From: Trichoplax sp. H2
Lineage: Eukaryota; Placozoa; Uniplacotomia; Trichoplacea
Direction: 5' to 3'
Length of the DNA: 64,000 nt
Assembly: GCA_003344405.1 (NCBI GenBank)
Contig: NOWV01000007.1
Span: forward strand, 930,001-994,000
The number at the start of each line of letters is the position of its first letter. Within the stretch, counting starts at the first letter, position 1. The notes under the pieces were generated by a model, which saw only the letters and a program-made list of their open reading frames with translations, was not told the DNA's origin and did no database searches. Position numbers and translations under genes: made by a program. Shown here in pieces: positions 24,201 to 36,500 of the stretch.

Positions 24201-26401
24201 ATTGCACTTTGTCGCCAATACGGAGACTTTGTCTAGTTTCAGTGTTTAATTCAAGAGGAATTGTATTTTCTTGCCTAATGCAATAAATAGATGCGATACC
24301 GGTTTTCTAATTAGATCTGACTGTAATACTTGTAAATATGTAGTTATATTAGCGTCAATTTAAGACTATTAATTTACCCATTATTGTCAATATATTTTAT
24401 AGCAAAAGCAGAATTCTCCAAGTCGGTAGCCTAAAAGTCGTACACGATATCAATATTTCAAAAATTCGAGGGAATACGATGCAAACGGTAGAATGTAGCA
24501 TCAATTCCGTTATAAAGATATTAACCTGATCGGTAAGCTTCTCTGATGTTGCTATTATTGAACCATCTAATGGCTTTTCATTAATAATAGTCTAGATGTA
24601 GAATTTGATAAATCGAATTAATCTTTCATCAATCAAAGTATTGTAGGGGATATACATTACGGTATACTTGAGACAGATTCAAGAGGTTTGGGAAATCTTG
24701 TAATGTACGAACCTCGTAATCAGATGAATCATTTACATTAGCAAGTTCATCCGTCCGATCACCATTCTGCTTAGGAGAATGAAAACATAAAATCAATCAG
24801 CACAAATGGAAGTATTAACGCTATTGCGAGGCTTTAATATCGTAATCACGGATACAACCATCCAAGGAACTACTAAATTACTTTGAAATTACTATTTGCT
24901 ATAGTTAAAGCGATTTATTTTTATTGACCTGTTCCATCATTTTTGGAAGCAATTGAATGTTGTAAGCAATACGACAATTAGAGATACCATAAGGGCGATC
25001 GCTTTCATACTTGATGTCAAAACTCACTTTATCTAATAGATATTCAAAGTTTCATACGTCATATAAACTGTTCTAAATATTTTATGACAGATTATGATAA
25101 ATTAAGTTATCAATACTATAGCTATGAAATGAGCATCCCAACATCGATAGTTCTAAAACTATATGCGTACATTATCTTACGGTTAAGTGTGTTACGCAAA
25201 CACCATTATCTGTGTAAGTAAGTATAATGATTTAGTAAATCCTATAGCTGGTTCTTTACCTCCAACTTGAACCTTATTGATATTGCCATTATATTGATCA
25301 TATGGGAAAAATAAGAGTTCTCCATGTACAGCTGAGATATATCCATACATATGCTGGTATATTTAAAATTGTAGTATATTAGCCGACGATATCGTCAAAT
25401 TTTACAACTGAACTTTACACCCGAACGGCTACTTTACGGTACGTCTCATCTAGACTAATACGATACTATCCAAGAAATAAATCTTTCCTTACCGTCATAG
25501 TAACAATCTTGCCGTTGGAATGGCTAACCATAGTCGAGAGACACATTAGTAAAGTACATAGTGGTCGTTATCTTGCGTAGTTATTTCAGTATTTAATGTA
25601 CCAATACTGATCATAAATGACGCTTCATAAAGTAATTTAAGTTTATCACGGGGCATTCAACATTACCTTAACTTAGACATGAACATTTTCATATCTGTAG
25701 TTGGATTGGGTGCGCTGTTGGCTTGTTTATTGGCATTGCTATTGTCATTGTAACTTATGTATCCAAGAATATAATAGACAATATTAATATTTACGTGTAT
25801 TAAGATCATTTAAATAATAAACTTTCACTCCGATCATAAATTACAAATGTATTAGAGAAGTTTCACTAGGTCGTATGCATTAGGCTAGGTAAAGAAAATA
25901 AATTTATGAGATACTACACTCTACAGCAGTAACATATTAATAACATACATTCATATCTGTATGAACTTATGGTATTCATTATTGCCAATATTCGTGTTCT
26001 CATATAGTATAGGTACAATAGTATCGTTGCTTGCTGTAAACTGGTAATGTAGCCAAAATCAATTTTACCGATCGCACACATAAAAACTACTGTAGCAATG
26101 TGTATAATCATCCGTTAACGGCTTTTCCATCTTTTAATTATATTATTTTTCCCCATAATTGCAGTAGGTATTTTATAACTGTCAGTATCATTTAAAGATT
26201 AGTGATTGTCAAATAGACATGAATTAATTACCTGTTAACGTATCCATTAGCTGCATTGCGTGGTGGATAACCACGATTACGAGGTTTATCATTACTATAG
26301 TAGTTTCGACCTCTTCCGGTATTGTTGTTAAATTCACGTTGGTTCCTATAAACAGGTCCTCTACTTTTATTACGACCGTCGTATCTTCTGTCGGGGTAAT
26401 T
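21281..26401 (-). CDS. CSDE1: CSDE1/UNR cold-shock-domain RNA-binding protein (5' end incomplete)
   Basis: Twenty-three in-phase exons: 26232-26401, 25667-25753, 25493-25523, 25260-25353, 24929-25032, 24713-24769, 24526-24591, 24378-24430, 24186-24274, 23980-24062, 23746-23841, 23622-23669, 23478-23546, 23321-23391, 23095-23212, 22706-22785, 22452-22578, 22320-22382, 22098-22238, 21909-22016, 21730-21816, 21581-21657, 21281-21362; 666 residues to TGA (human CSDE1 about 798). CSDE1 binds mRNA and controls its translation and decay. Cold-shock-type cores include YGYISAVHGELLFFPYDQY...VQVGDKVSFDI, RSGLIDSICCDSLVHFPI, NYGFLEDYNHCREIYFHY...IGTEVEFSL and YGFIEYHEGEFKNFFFHMND...VGDTVQFVI. The C-terminus carries the SUZ-C-like RQPKGPDGTRGF. 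The first exon found is rich in RG, N and Y (RGPVYRNQ, GRGRNYYSND, RNRGYPPRN), a likely disordered RNA-binding leader. No ATG fits in this exon, so at least one 5' exon is missing. A 31-base exon (25493-25523) joins the leader to the first cold-shock domain. Confidence -1.
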
Positions 26402-28773
26402 CTACATCCATGAATTGAGATAATCAGTTATTAAAATTATATCGCTATTTGCAAAGCTTAGACCAACCATTGATAAACAGTTTAACGAAGCTGAGTTGGA
26501 TATATTATACAAGCTATGTAGATATACCGTCGGACAAAGTGAACTTTTCAATTTAACTTGAAAATGAAATGAACATGGTTACCATTTATGTAATTACTTT
26601 ATTTATGAGTAAGACGGTAATGGTTGTAAATTATAAATACAATACTCACCCTTTGTATAAGTACCTGAAACCATTTAACATAATTCTGAACAATAAGTTA
26701 GCAGAAGCTATTCGGTTTCAACTACTAGTTATTAATTTATTGCCCAAATATATGGTCAAGGGCATTTTTAATGTGCTGGTCAAATTACGACAGGTATACT
26801 CGTATACATCTTTAATCGTGCACTACAATGGATAATACGCATTAGGATTGATCAGTTTATAATGGTTTTTGAGTCATTTTTAGAGGTTATCGATTTTGTT
26901 GGTTAGAAATTATCCCAGATCCGATTATACTATGGTAAAACCATTCTTGTTATACCGATGCAAGACCCTCTTTGAATAATTTATTAATCTTAATACATTA
27001 CATGTCATTGAATGGAATAAATATGTATTGGATTGAAGAGGGAGAAAATCTCCATGATTACCGTAATCATCTGGTAGATAAAATGGATTAGCCTGTTTAC
27101 TAGAGTCGAATTATTGATAGTAACAAAGCCAAGGGCGAATACTGTGCATTATATTTTCGTCTATACCGTCTAGCACGCATTGATAGATGTCATATACTGG
27201 TAGCGAATTTTAAAGTGGCCATGATGCGTGTTGGAATACTTTAACTAACATCTAGAAATAACCAGCTATCCCGAGTATTCAGCTACATATAGTAAGGTTA
27301 ATCTTATTGGATCCTATTTACTCTTAAGCATAAATATTACTCTATTTCATTTCAAATCATTGCAGGTCCATGAACTATTTATTACAGGGATCATGTCCAA
27401 TAGACGGACCCAACGAATTTTATATTATCCGTCTGATATTGGACTTGATCCCCATGGCAGTTTAAGTGCAACTATGAATTCTTCTCTTTTGTCTGTGGGC
27501 ATGACTCGGTCTTTTAGCAATACGCATCTAGCTAGCATCTTGCAATATCTTGTCGTATTCAGAATTGGAAACAATTGACTATTGGATTTTACTGTAGAGC
27601 TTGATATCGATACCGTTTATCATAATCATATTATCAGATGTTAAGTAGAGTTGCAGTCATACTTTCTCTGTAGTATGTCGAGATCGATTTGTAAATAATT
27701 AATTGATTTCTTATCTGATTGCTGTCCATGGTGTGTGGAATGAACGGTCGACAAAAAACGACAATTGCAGACTGTCCGTGTAGTAGGCTAGGGAACTATT
27801 GCAAGCCTTTGCATTCATGTTGACAAATCTAGCGTCAACTTGACAGCCTGATCCTGGTAGTAAAGTAGTCAATTGTGGTGTTGACATTGGTCAAGTGTGA
27901 GGGATAGAAAAAGTGAAAAAAGCTCATGCGATCAGACTGACGAAAGTGATGGCTTAAGTTAAGGTGAAAGTGCTATCATACAGTAGAGCACAGTCAAGTG
28001 GTCTGTGTAGTCTGTATTAGCGGGAGGGGGACTGTATTTATTTCATGCAGTCTAACAGACTTGATATTTGATTCTGTAATTACTCTATCACTACTCAAGC
28101 ACTAGAAGAAGCCAAGTCAACCAGGCATTTTATATCACTATCCGATAAAAGTGGATTTATTGGTCATAGAAGAGTATGCAATTTTTGGGGTACTTATTGA
28201 ATATACCAACAAATGATATTGTCGTTCCACTATCGCAGTTGGTCTTGATTGATGAAAAGTTGGACTTTTCATCAACAACTGTAGATGATGGCACGATAAC
28301 GGCTGTATCTTGTGCCACAATCCTGTGTCAACTTTAGCGCAAGAATACAAGGCATTCCTTGTAAAGATAGAAAGTGTGATAACGCTATTACAAAGTTCAA
28401 GACAACCTTACCATATCCCTTAATGGTGTCAAAATGATCGATTATATGATTGTGTAATGGCTACAGTATGGACCAAACGGTGGACTCTATTCAATGGTTA
28501 AACGTCAACGCTTGCTCTAGATCGCAAGTTAAAAAAGAAGAAACGATTCAAACTTCATTGGTGGTATAGCATGATTGCCAAATACACTTACAATTCAATT
28601 TTGATGTCTATCTATCTCTCTATTCTAAATAGAGAAAGTTTACAAGATTTCAAGATACTTTAACAAGCTAAAAAGCAACTTATCAACGCCATCAAGTCAA
28701 CCACAATACGATTTACTCGCGCCTTTCAACACGTTGATCGCTGCTAACTTGGTCTTCTAGCAGCACGTATTTT
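26402..28773. other. Gene-poor stretch upstream of CSDE1
   Basis: No gene could be assembled. The missing first exon and promoter of CSDE1 should be here. An open minus-strand frame at about 27425-27590 reads as protein-like (see findings). The rest shows only short, unconnected ORFs. Confidence -1.
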
Positions 28774-29040
28774 CTATGGTATTGCCACAACTTGGCTTGA
28801 TTGATATTACCATTGGTACTTACGATTAGGCTTGGATGCAGTCAGAATAAGAGAAAAGGACATAATGGGATGATGAACTTGGACGATATCATTTGCAGTA
28901 CGGTCCGGTATGGTATGGTACCGTACTGGTCTTCTTAGTGGTACTGTCCTTCAGCTCCATGCTCAAGTTACTGTAGGAGTACAGTCCATTGTCAATCTGG
29001 ACTGTAGAGTTTGTACTGTACTGTACACACCCTTTTTTTT

Positions 29041-29333
29041 ACAAACCCAATTGTCACCCCTGAAAGTATGTACTGTAGCGAGTTTGGTTTGTACTGTACT
29101 GTACTGTACTGTACAGTATTGTACTGAAAGTACAGTACGGTACTCTACTCTACCGTACTGTACTGTACTGTAGCGAGTTTGGTTTGTACTGTACTGTACT
29201 GTACTGTACAGTATTGTACTGAAAGTACAGTACGGTACTCTACTCTACCGTACTGTACTGTACTGTAGCGAGTTTGGTTTGTACTCTACTCTACTCTACT
29301 CTACTCTACTCAGGGGGTGACAATTGGGTTTGT
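29041..29333. mobile_element. Candidate MITE: inverted repeats bounding a pentamer array (copy 1)
   Basis: 29041-29063 (ACAAACCCAATTGTCACCCC plus TGA) is the inverted copy of 29310-29333, with one extra G. The interior is made of TACTG, then TACTC pentamers and two to three copies of the 95-base unit. No coding capacity and no target-site duplication was confirmed, so 'mobile element' is inference from the inverted ends. The second copy is at 29717-29977. Confidence -1.
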
Positions 29334-29410
29334 AAAGTCCGGCATCTTGTAATTCTATTTTACTACCTATTGCTGAAACTGCTCTCCGCGTTGCACTTTC
29401 AGCAATACAG

Positions 29411-29430
29411 NNNNNNNNNNNNNNNNNNNN
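29411..29430. other. Assembly gap, 20 N
   Basis: Twenty N placed directly after a hairpin's left arm and loop, exactly where the right arm begins in the complete copy (30055). Confidence -1.
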
Positions 29431-29716
29431 CTATGGTATTGCCACAACTTGGCTTGATTGATATGACCATTAGTACTTACGATTAGGCTTGGATGCAGTC
29501 AGAATAAGAGAAAAGGACATGATGGGATGATGAACTTGGACGATATCATTTGCAGTACGGTCCGGTATGGTATGGTACCGCACTGGTCTTCTTAGTGGTA
29601 CTGTCCTTCAACTCCATGCTCAAGTTACTGTACTGTATGAGTACAGTCCATTGTCAATCTGGACTGTAGAGTTTGTACTGTACTTTACAGTGTACAGTAT
29701 AGTACACCCTTTTTTT

Positions 29717-29977
29717 ACAAACTCAATTGTCACCCCTGAAAGCACAGTACTGTACTGTACAGTATGTACTGTAGCGAGTTTGGTTTGTACTCTACACTGT
29801 ACTGTACACTGTACAGTACTGTACTGAAAGTATGTACTGTAGCGAGTTTGGTTTGTATTCTACTGTACTGTACTGTACTCTACTCTACTCTACTCTACTC
29901 TACTCTACTCTACTCTACTCTACTGTACTCTACTGTACTCTACAGTACTCTACTCAGGGGGTGACAATTGGGTTTGT
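29717..29977. mobile_element. Candidate MITE: inverted repeats bounding a pentamer array (copy 2)
   Basis: Same design as 29041-29333: left end 29717-29739, right end 29954-29977. The interior is shorter and ends in a run of about fifteen TACTC-type pentamers (29876-29950). Confidence -1.
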
Positions 29978-29979
29978 AA

Positions 29980-30088
29980 AGTCCGGCATCTTGTAATTCT
30001 ATTTTACTACCTATTGCTGAAACTGCTCTCCGCGTTGCACTTTCAGCAATACAGTAGGTAGTAAAATAGAATTACAAGATGCCGGACT
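29980..30088. repeat. Perfect 34-base inverted repeat with nested hairpin
   Basis: Left arm 29980-30013 and right arm 30055-30088 are perfect complements (AGTCCGGCATCTTGTAATTC and so on). Directly inside is a second perfect 9-base stem (30014-30022 with 30041-30049, TTGCTGAAA/TTTCAGCAA), leaving an 18-base loop and one 5-base bulge. The result is a nearly continuous 43-bp hairpin or cruciform. An incomplete copy starts at 29336 and is cut by the gap. Confidence -1.
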
Positions 30089-30560
30089 CTAGTGTACTGT
30101 ACTGTACTGTACTGTACATACTGTATACTGAGTCTACAGTGTACAGTACGTTGATGGCAGGCGATAACGCACTGGCTCTGCACTGTAGCACTGTACTGTA
30201 CTGGAAGTTGATGTCAAAGGAATGCAATAGTGTGCAAGGTTAAAGCAGACAGTAGATCAAAGGTCAATTTATGGGAAACCTTACGCCATTTATTACTTGC
30301 TATTGAATATTACGGTACTCTGCCATTCGCTCTTGTACATTTGATGCCAAAGGTTCATTGTTGCTTTAGGCAAATACAATGCCACACTGCAGTACAGTAT
30401 TGTACAATCACCAACTTCGACACAATATTCTGACTCAGTCTGAAATTCTCTCAGAAGGTTTTGCAGTCGTCAACAATACCATCGAGCTGTACAGTGTACA
30501 GTGTACAGTAGTATTGTCGACGCGGAGACTGTACAGCTGTACAGTACTGTGACTAGACAC
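30089..30560. repeat. CTGTAC-rich intergenic DNA
   Basis: Several imperfect TACTG/CAGTA clusters (30091-30150, 30182-30203, 30483-30555) continue from the neighbouring array. No gene was seen. Confidence -1.
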
Positions 30561-33500
30561 GAGTGACGGGACCGAATGAAGCCTTTGTCCACCTCATCTC
30601 TGCCTGAGAGTCACTTGGGTGGTTATCAACCCTTTCGTTTCATGCTTATGATTGAGCATTAGCAGCCATTACAAAAATCACAATTCAACATGTCGATGTC
30701 AATGTCATGTCGAAAAACTGCCATTACTCAGCCCATATACTGTACAGTACTGTAGATCGCTGGCTGTGGCCCTGGCCAATTAATCATGGACCAGACAGCG
30801 GACTTGCAAAAAAGCAAATGCCTGCCATTGCCCATTTCCATGGTCAATAAGTCATTGCAAGGCATTGCAGCCGACGCTATCCACACCATTCCCAACTGCA
30901 AACATAGCAAAGTTGCATCTTTTTTCAACCCTAGGCAATTACTTTATCATTAGACAAGTATTTCAGTGATGAACAAGTACCTTGAATTGAGCATGACAAA
31001 ACTTCAATCTCTTGTTGATTTCCACGTTATTTGCATAAATTATGCAAGTTTTACGCTAGATATAAGGGACGACTGTCTGTGTCTCTTTCTCATATATATG
31101 TACCCGACATAATTATTCGCATAATACCCACATAAAATGGATAGTCGTCGTGTTCGACGGGTTTGGTTGTGCGATATCCTGCAGCTGCATACATACAGCA
31201 TTGAAGTAGGATCAGCAACTGCTCAGCTAAAATGAATCTCTCTGCGCTCAACTGGAGTTTGTCTTAGTACTACTGTACATTAGTGAATATTTTATTTTTA
31301 TAGATCAAATCACTTTACTCATTACTCGAGTTGTATTACTGGCTGTTTTAGTCCTGTAGTCCTGCCGTTATTTTAGACTGAGACCCTATGGGCTGCAAGG
31401 TGTTTCAAGCCTCCTTCACTGTCAATAGATAATAATCTACAGTGACCCCCCAAAAAATGCAACATGGCAGTCCATTGCCTTCTTTTCTTTCTGTTAATCA
31501 TGCATAGTGGTGGAGAAATGCTAAAATCTTTCTATACCTTTCTCGGAAATTATGCAAACATACTACTACGAATCCATACCAGTACTAAGCCAGCGGGACA
31601 ACAAGATTAGTCTAGTCGTAGATTGACAGTGTTGCTTTAATCATGTAATTTTCTAACCTAGGCCAAAGACGAATAAATAGTCTGTGGCTGCCCCTGTACA
31701 TTTTTCGAGCTTACTTCACATTAGTAGTGAATTGGAAAAGAACAATTTAATATCCAACGCAACTGTACAGTACTCTATGCCTCGTGAAAGTAATTTAGAC
31801 CAAGACTATTTCCTATCCAAGTCAAAAGTGAACAGTCCGTTCTTAAAACAGTGTCATTAAGAATCTTCAAAATGTTACTACTGTACAGTTTCTGACAAAT
31901 TTGATTACATAAACTTGATTCTTCTAACTACGTATGCTAAGGACGATCTATTCGCAGTCTAATTTCCACCTTAAGCTAATTTGGGCTTGCACTACAAATT
32001 GTTACGTGTACTGTGTACAATCTCAAAGTACCATTCGAGAATTTTTTGAAGGAGCAGGAGGATTGAGTGCATTTTCAAATTGATGAACTGTAAATAATGT
32101 CTGTCGTAGAAAGTGAACAATTCAATATTTAATGCAAATGCAAATGTTGTCCATGCCTCCGTGAAAGTAATTATGATCATTGCTGTCACAAACCAGCTTC
32201 ATGACAAAGATAACGTAAAACAAATCTCGAAATTACTATATTCTCCGGCATTCAGTATCCCTTCACTACCTCACAAGAATTGAGACGCCTTTGCTTCTAC
32301 GTTAAAACAACTATAAAATTCTTTTTTTATTCAACTATCTGCCCAACTTAAATTAAATACCCTTCGGCAGCAGCTATCATGTATGAGTCATAACAGTTCA
32401 TGAAATTTAGCTCTTATTGGATAGCTAAATTAATACAGACATTATTCATAATTTGGGACATTTACTGAACGATTCTAGATAATTAGACTACAGTATGTCC
32501 ACACACAGAATTATTTATGGTATCATCTATAATTGAATATCTTCTGGATATTCATCACAAGCGTTACAAGACATAACACTATAATCAATTAATATTAGTT
32601 ACCTTATTCGAACTCTTACTACAATACAGCATAATTTACTGTAACAAAATAATAACTACTGTAGTTCTTACTGTAAGTCATTATTAGTTATCTCCATATA
32701 TAAATGTTAAACACTAAATTTAGTCATTTACTCTTCACTGTAGTTCGCACCGTGACGATTGCCTATCCAAACCAAAGGCGAATTATCAACCTGCCCTTTC
32801 AACAGTTACTTACATAGAAAATATTTACGGTACTATAAATTCGACATTTTAATATGTTTTAAAAAGAGAAGAGTTTATTAAATATCAGGCAAGTCTATTG
32901 TAGAAGAAGATTTAAGTAACTGGATGATACATCTGTAACGCTTACATGAATACTTTTAAAAATGGGGTAGCCAGGATGCTGGTTGAAATGCAAATTAGTA
33001 CTAGTTATAATAAATTAACAAAATATCCATATTCATATTATCATATTTTGTTTACTTTATAGTCCATTAATGACGCTGTTATCAACGAGCAAACACCGTA
33101 GTATGTGCTTAGATAAATAGCTACTGAGAAGCCATCAAGTCGTAATCAATTCATTGATCTCAGTTCAATTTATAAAAGAAGTTGGAGTAACGCATTTTAG
33201 CCTATCAAATCAGTGGAAAGATTCAATCGTTTTCGATCCATACTTGGGTAAGAATAGTAAACTGCTTCAGATTATGTATCAGTAGATATTGCTGGTTAAT
33301 AACGACTTAATCCGTGATTGAAATATTGTACTAGAACTGGGCTCGTAATCAACGGGTAGCCATTGCTCAACTGTTAACGTTATGGTCTTCTCATAGCCAT
33401 CATTTCTTACTTAATAGAGTAATCCAATCGATAGCAGCATACACGTAAGCAGTCATGCCTAGCACATTGTCGACAAGACCATTCGTATCTCAGATATTCT

Positions 33501-36500
33501 TATCATCTTAGCTCATTAAAAATAGTTTATTTCAAAGTATTATAATACGTTGGTTCGTAGATGCAATATAGATCACATGGGGTACTTAAGCTTCATCGTT
33601 TTCCTTACCTTTGATTACTGTATCCGTCTAAATTAATTTCAAATGTCACTAAACTGATAATCTATGCCCATTTCTTGCCAGTTTTTGCTCATTTTTACTC
33701 TAAATCGATTCAGCCTTTGCTTCTTACGCTCAATAGGCAACAGCTTCATTATATAATAATTATTATTTCGATCTATGATATTTTTTAATACTTCAGTTTA
33801 ACAGTATTACGATTCATATTTGCTACCCTCCCCATGAATTCTGTTCATTCATACTGTAAATCTGCAAGTTATCATGTAGTTGAGAAAGCGATTTCATACC
33901 TAAAATCACTTGATAAACTAGAGAATTAATTTTAGGTTATAAATCGAGATAAATGAACTAGGCAAGATGCCTTTCTATATTATCTACCATAAGTTTTACA
34001 CTATATGGGATCTTTAATTTCACTGACTAAATGTCTTGCTTTCAAAATTTTACCGCGATTCAAATTAAATCATAAGCCCGACAAACAAAGTTACATTACA
34101 AACTACTTTACAATAATCCAATTAGGTTAACAATTTGAAATTGCTAATATATACCGGTTTATGTCATACCGTAGGTAGTAGTGAGATCTTTGCAATCGTT
34201 TTTACCTTTTTTTATCAAAGTTCTTTGTATGATTGAGTGATTTTTTGTTGGAAGGTCTTCTACAAAAGACAGTCAATAAGGACTCAATGCTTGGAACCGT
34301 AATGTTTTCAAGATATTTTACTCATTTATATCAGACTCTAATTACATTGTTACACTTAGATTCCGATTGGACACAATTGAAAGAATATTTATTTTGCATT
34401 AGATCGAGATTTTATATACTGTTGAATAGGTACTAACTTTATAAGTTCCATCTCAAAATTGTTTCGATACCAATATCCTTTCTATGACTACAACTTTGAA
34501 AAATTACAAATTGAATGAACAGCTGTAGAAGATACGTAAATTATATATTTAATCCTCAACTTATATAATTGCTAGGCAATATCGTTTTACTTTGGGAGAA
34601 TTATTGTGGGAATACGAGTGTACAAAATAAACTATTTTCTCATAAATGGAAAAGTTAATTAGCATTATGTTAAGCTACTTGTTCCGAATTAGTTCTACGA
34701 CAAAATTTGCTATGTCTGTTGTCGTGCGTTACCCTTAGACTAGATCGAAATTTTCTAAAAGCGTTTCTTCAATACACCTTGTATAACAAGATAGCGCAAA
34801 ACCGCAGAGAAATGCTTATATGAGAAGTATTTCGTGAAAATGAACTACCCGAGCAATCATGGTGTAGAATCCTCCCTTGTCGCCACTATATCGATACATA
34901 TACGCTTATACAAGCCTAATATAATAATTGTATTCATGATACAACAAATAACATACCGGCAAAATGGTTTCAGTATGTATGATTGTCTAGGAACAAAGAA
35001 ACTTTAGAACTTTCATTCTTCAGTATTGCATAGGCAAATATGGTATAAAGATCGTCCATAAAATGAAATCAATATTCCTCTTACGCACATACAGGGCCAT
35101 GATAATAGAGTAGCCGAAGATAGTTAGTTATGGTAAGCATCAGGTTAAACAATCGCTAAGTGATATGTTAGCCCCCTTTGCATCGCATAAAATCAAACTT
35201 TGTGTTAGTATTATTGAACTATAAGACTATGATTTAGTGTGTAATCATTCTTCGATAATTAGTTTTATGCATGTACATATCAAGTTCAATGGATTCATCG
35301 ATGAACAATTATAGTCGTCATAAAGCATGTACAATACTATAAATCGCTTTAGTGTTACCTTCTTTCTACTCTTGAAAGCAAAGGAAGATGTTCCGGTATT
35401 GCCAAAAATAACTAAAATCGTCAGAGTTAGAGTAATTTGTAGCAACTTACAATAGCGTAGTTGAAAAGGGATGGCCGTAAAATCAAAACATCTACATTAC
35501 TCTACTAAGACTTAGCCCTCCAGCACTCATTATAATTAATATTGACTTCTTAAAGAAAACTTTGTTTGAATGAATCTCAATACGGAATTGCCGCGTAGTT
35601 GTAAACTTACAACGGAACTTCTTGCTGGGCAGATTCCGAAAGTAAACGATACTAAAGAATGGAATAATGTAGTAGTTCTCTGTACGGGTATATCAACAAT
35701 AGTAATTCTTAGTCAAATTTTAGGTATATAAAATATAGTATATATACACGCGTATATTAAGAATGAAATTAGTAAGCCTTGAGTTTTTCCAACCGATGAT
35801 AATTTAAGAGGGATAGAACCACACACTATTTGAAGAAGATCTTTTTTACATGCTTATGATTTAGTATGCAACATAATTATTATTACCTCGCGCAAGCATT
35901 TTAATGCCAGTTCTTATAGGAAGATAGAATAAAAGCATAGTGATCAATAGTTTTTCAACTGATCAACTCCCGGAATATAAATTACTAGAAAGAGATCTCT
36001 TTTCTAGATAATCGTGGTGTATTACATTGTGTATGATCATCATTTACTGGGCGTATTTCTGCTATAATTATATTGTGATAATGTAAAAATTTTAGTGATT
36101 AGTCTACTCCTTAACAGCTAAATTATAAATCCACTCACTACTACAAAGATACCCTACCACATTTCACTTATACATAGCGTAAAGCTACAATGCATTGGTG
36201 ATCATTATACTTCACATATTTCTGGTCATGATGAATGCAAGTGCAGCAAATAAAAGCTATAAGCCTCATCTCTTTTCTAATTGACCTGATTCAAAAATTT
36301 ATTAACGATGTACGAAAATTGATTGTATTGAAGAACTGATTTATTTCATGATCGCCTATGGATATTTTAGTACGTCTTCACGACATGCACTAACTTATAA
36401 CTTTAATAATGTTAGTAAAGACAAATTTATTTTAGAAGCTATTCAATTTTACGGGCTTTATACTCTTCCATAGACAAACATATAGCAATAGACTGTCAGT

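Larger units (their letters stand above)
28774..30054. repeat. Two near-identical blocks around a gap, with pentamer arrays
   Basis: 28774 to about 29026 matches 29431 to about 29682, and 29310-29410 matches 29954-30054. Between these ends the two copies differ mainly in the number and type of TACTG and TACTC pentamers. The first copy also carries a 95-base tandem unit (GTAGCGAGTTTGGTTTGTAC at 29075, 29170 and 29265). The 20-N gap separates the copies. As at 4 kb, this fits two alleles joined in assembly. Confidence -1.

Noticed and set aside
28910-29173. 87-codon ORF, and a related one at 29567-29827
   Set aside because: Made of translated TACTG pentamers (repeats of CTVLYCTV); the frame exists because the repeat lacks stops.
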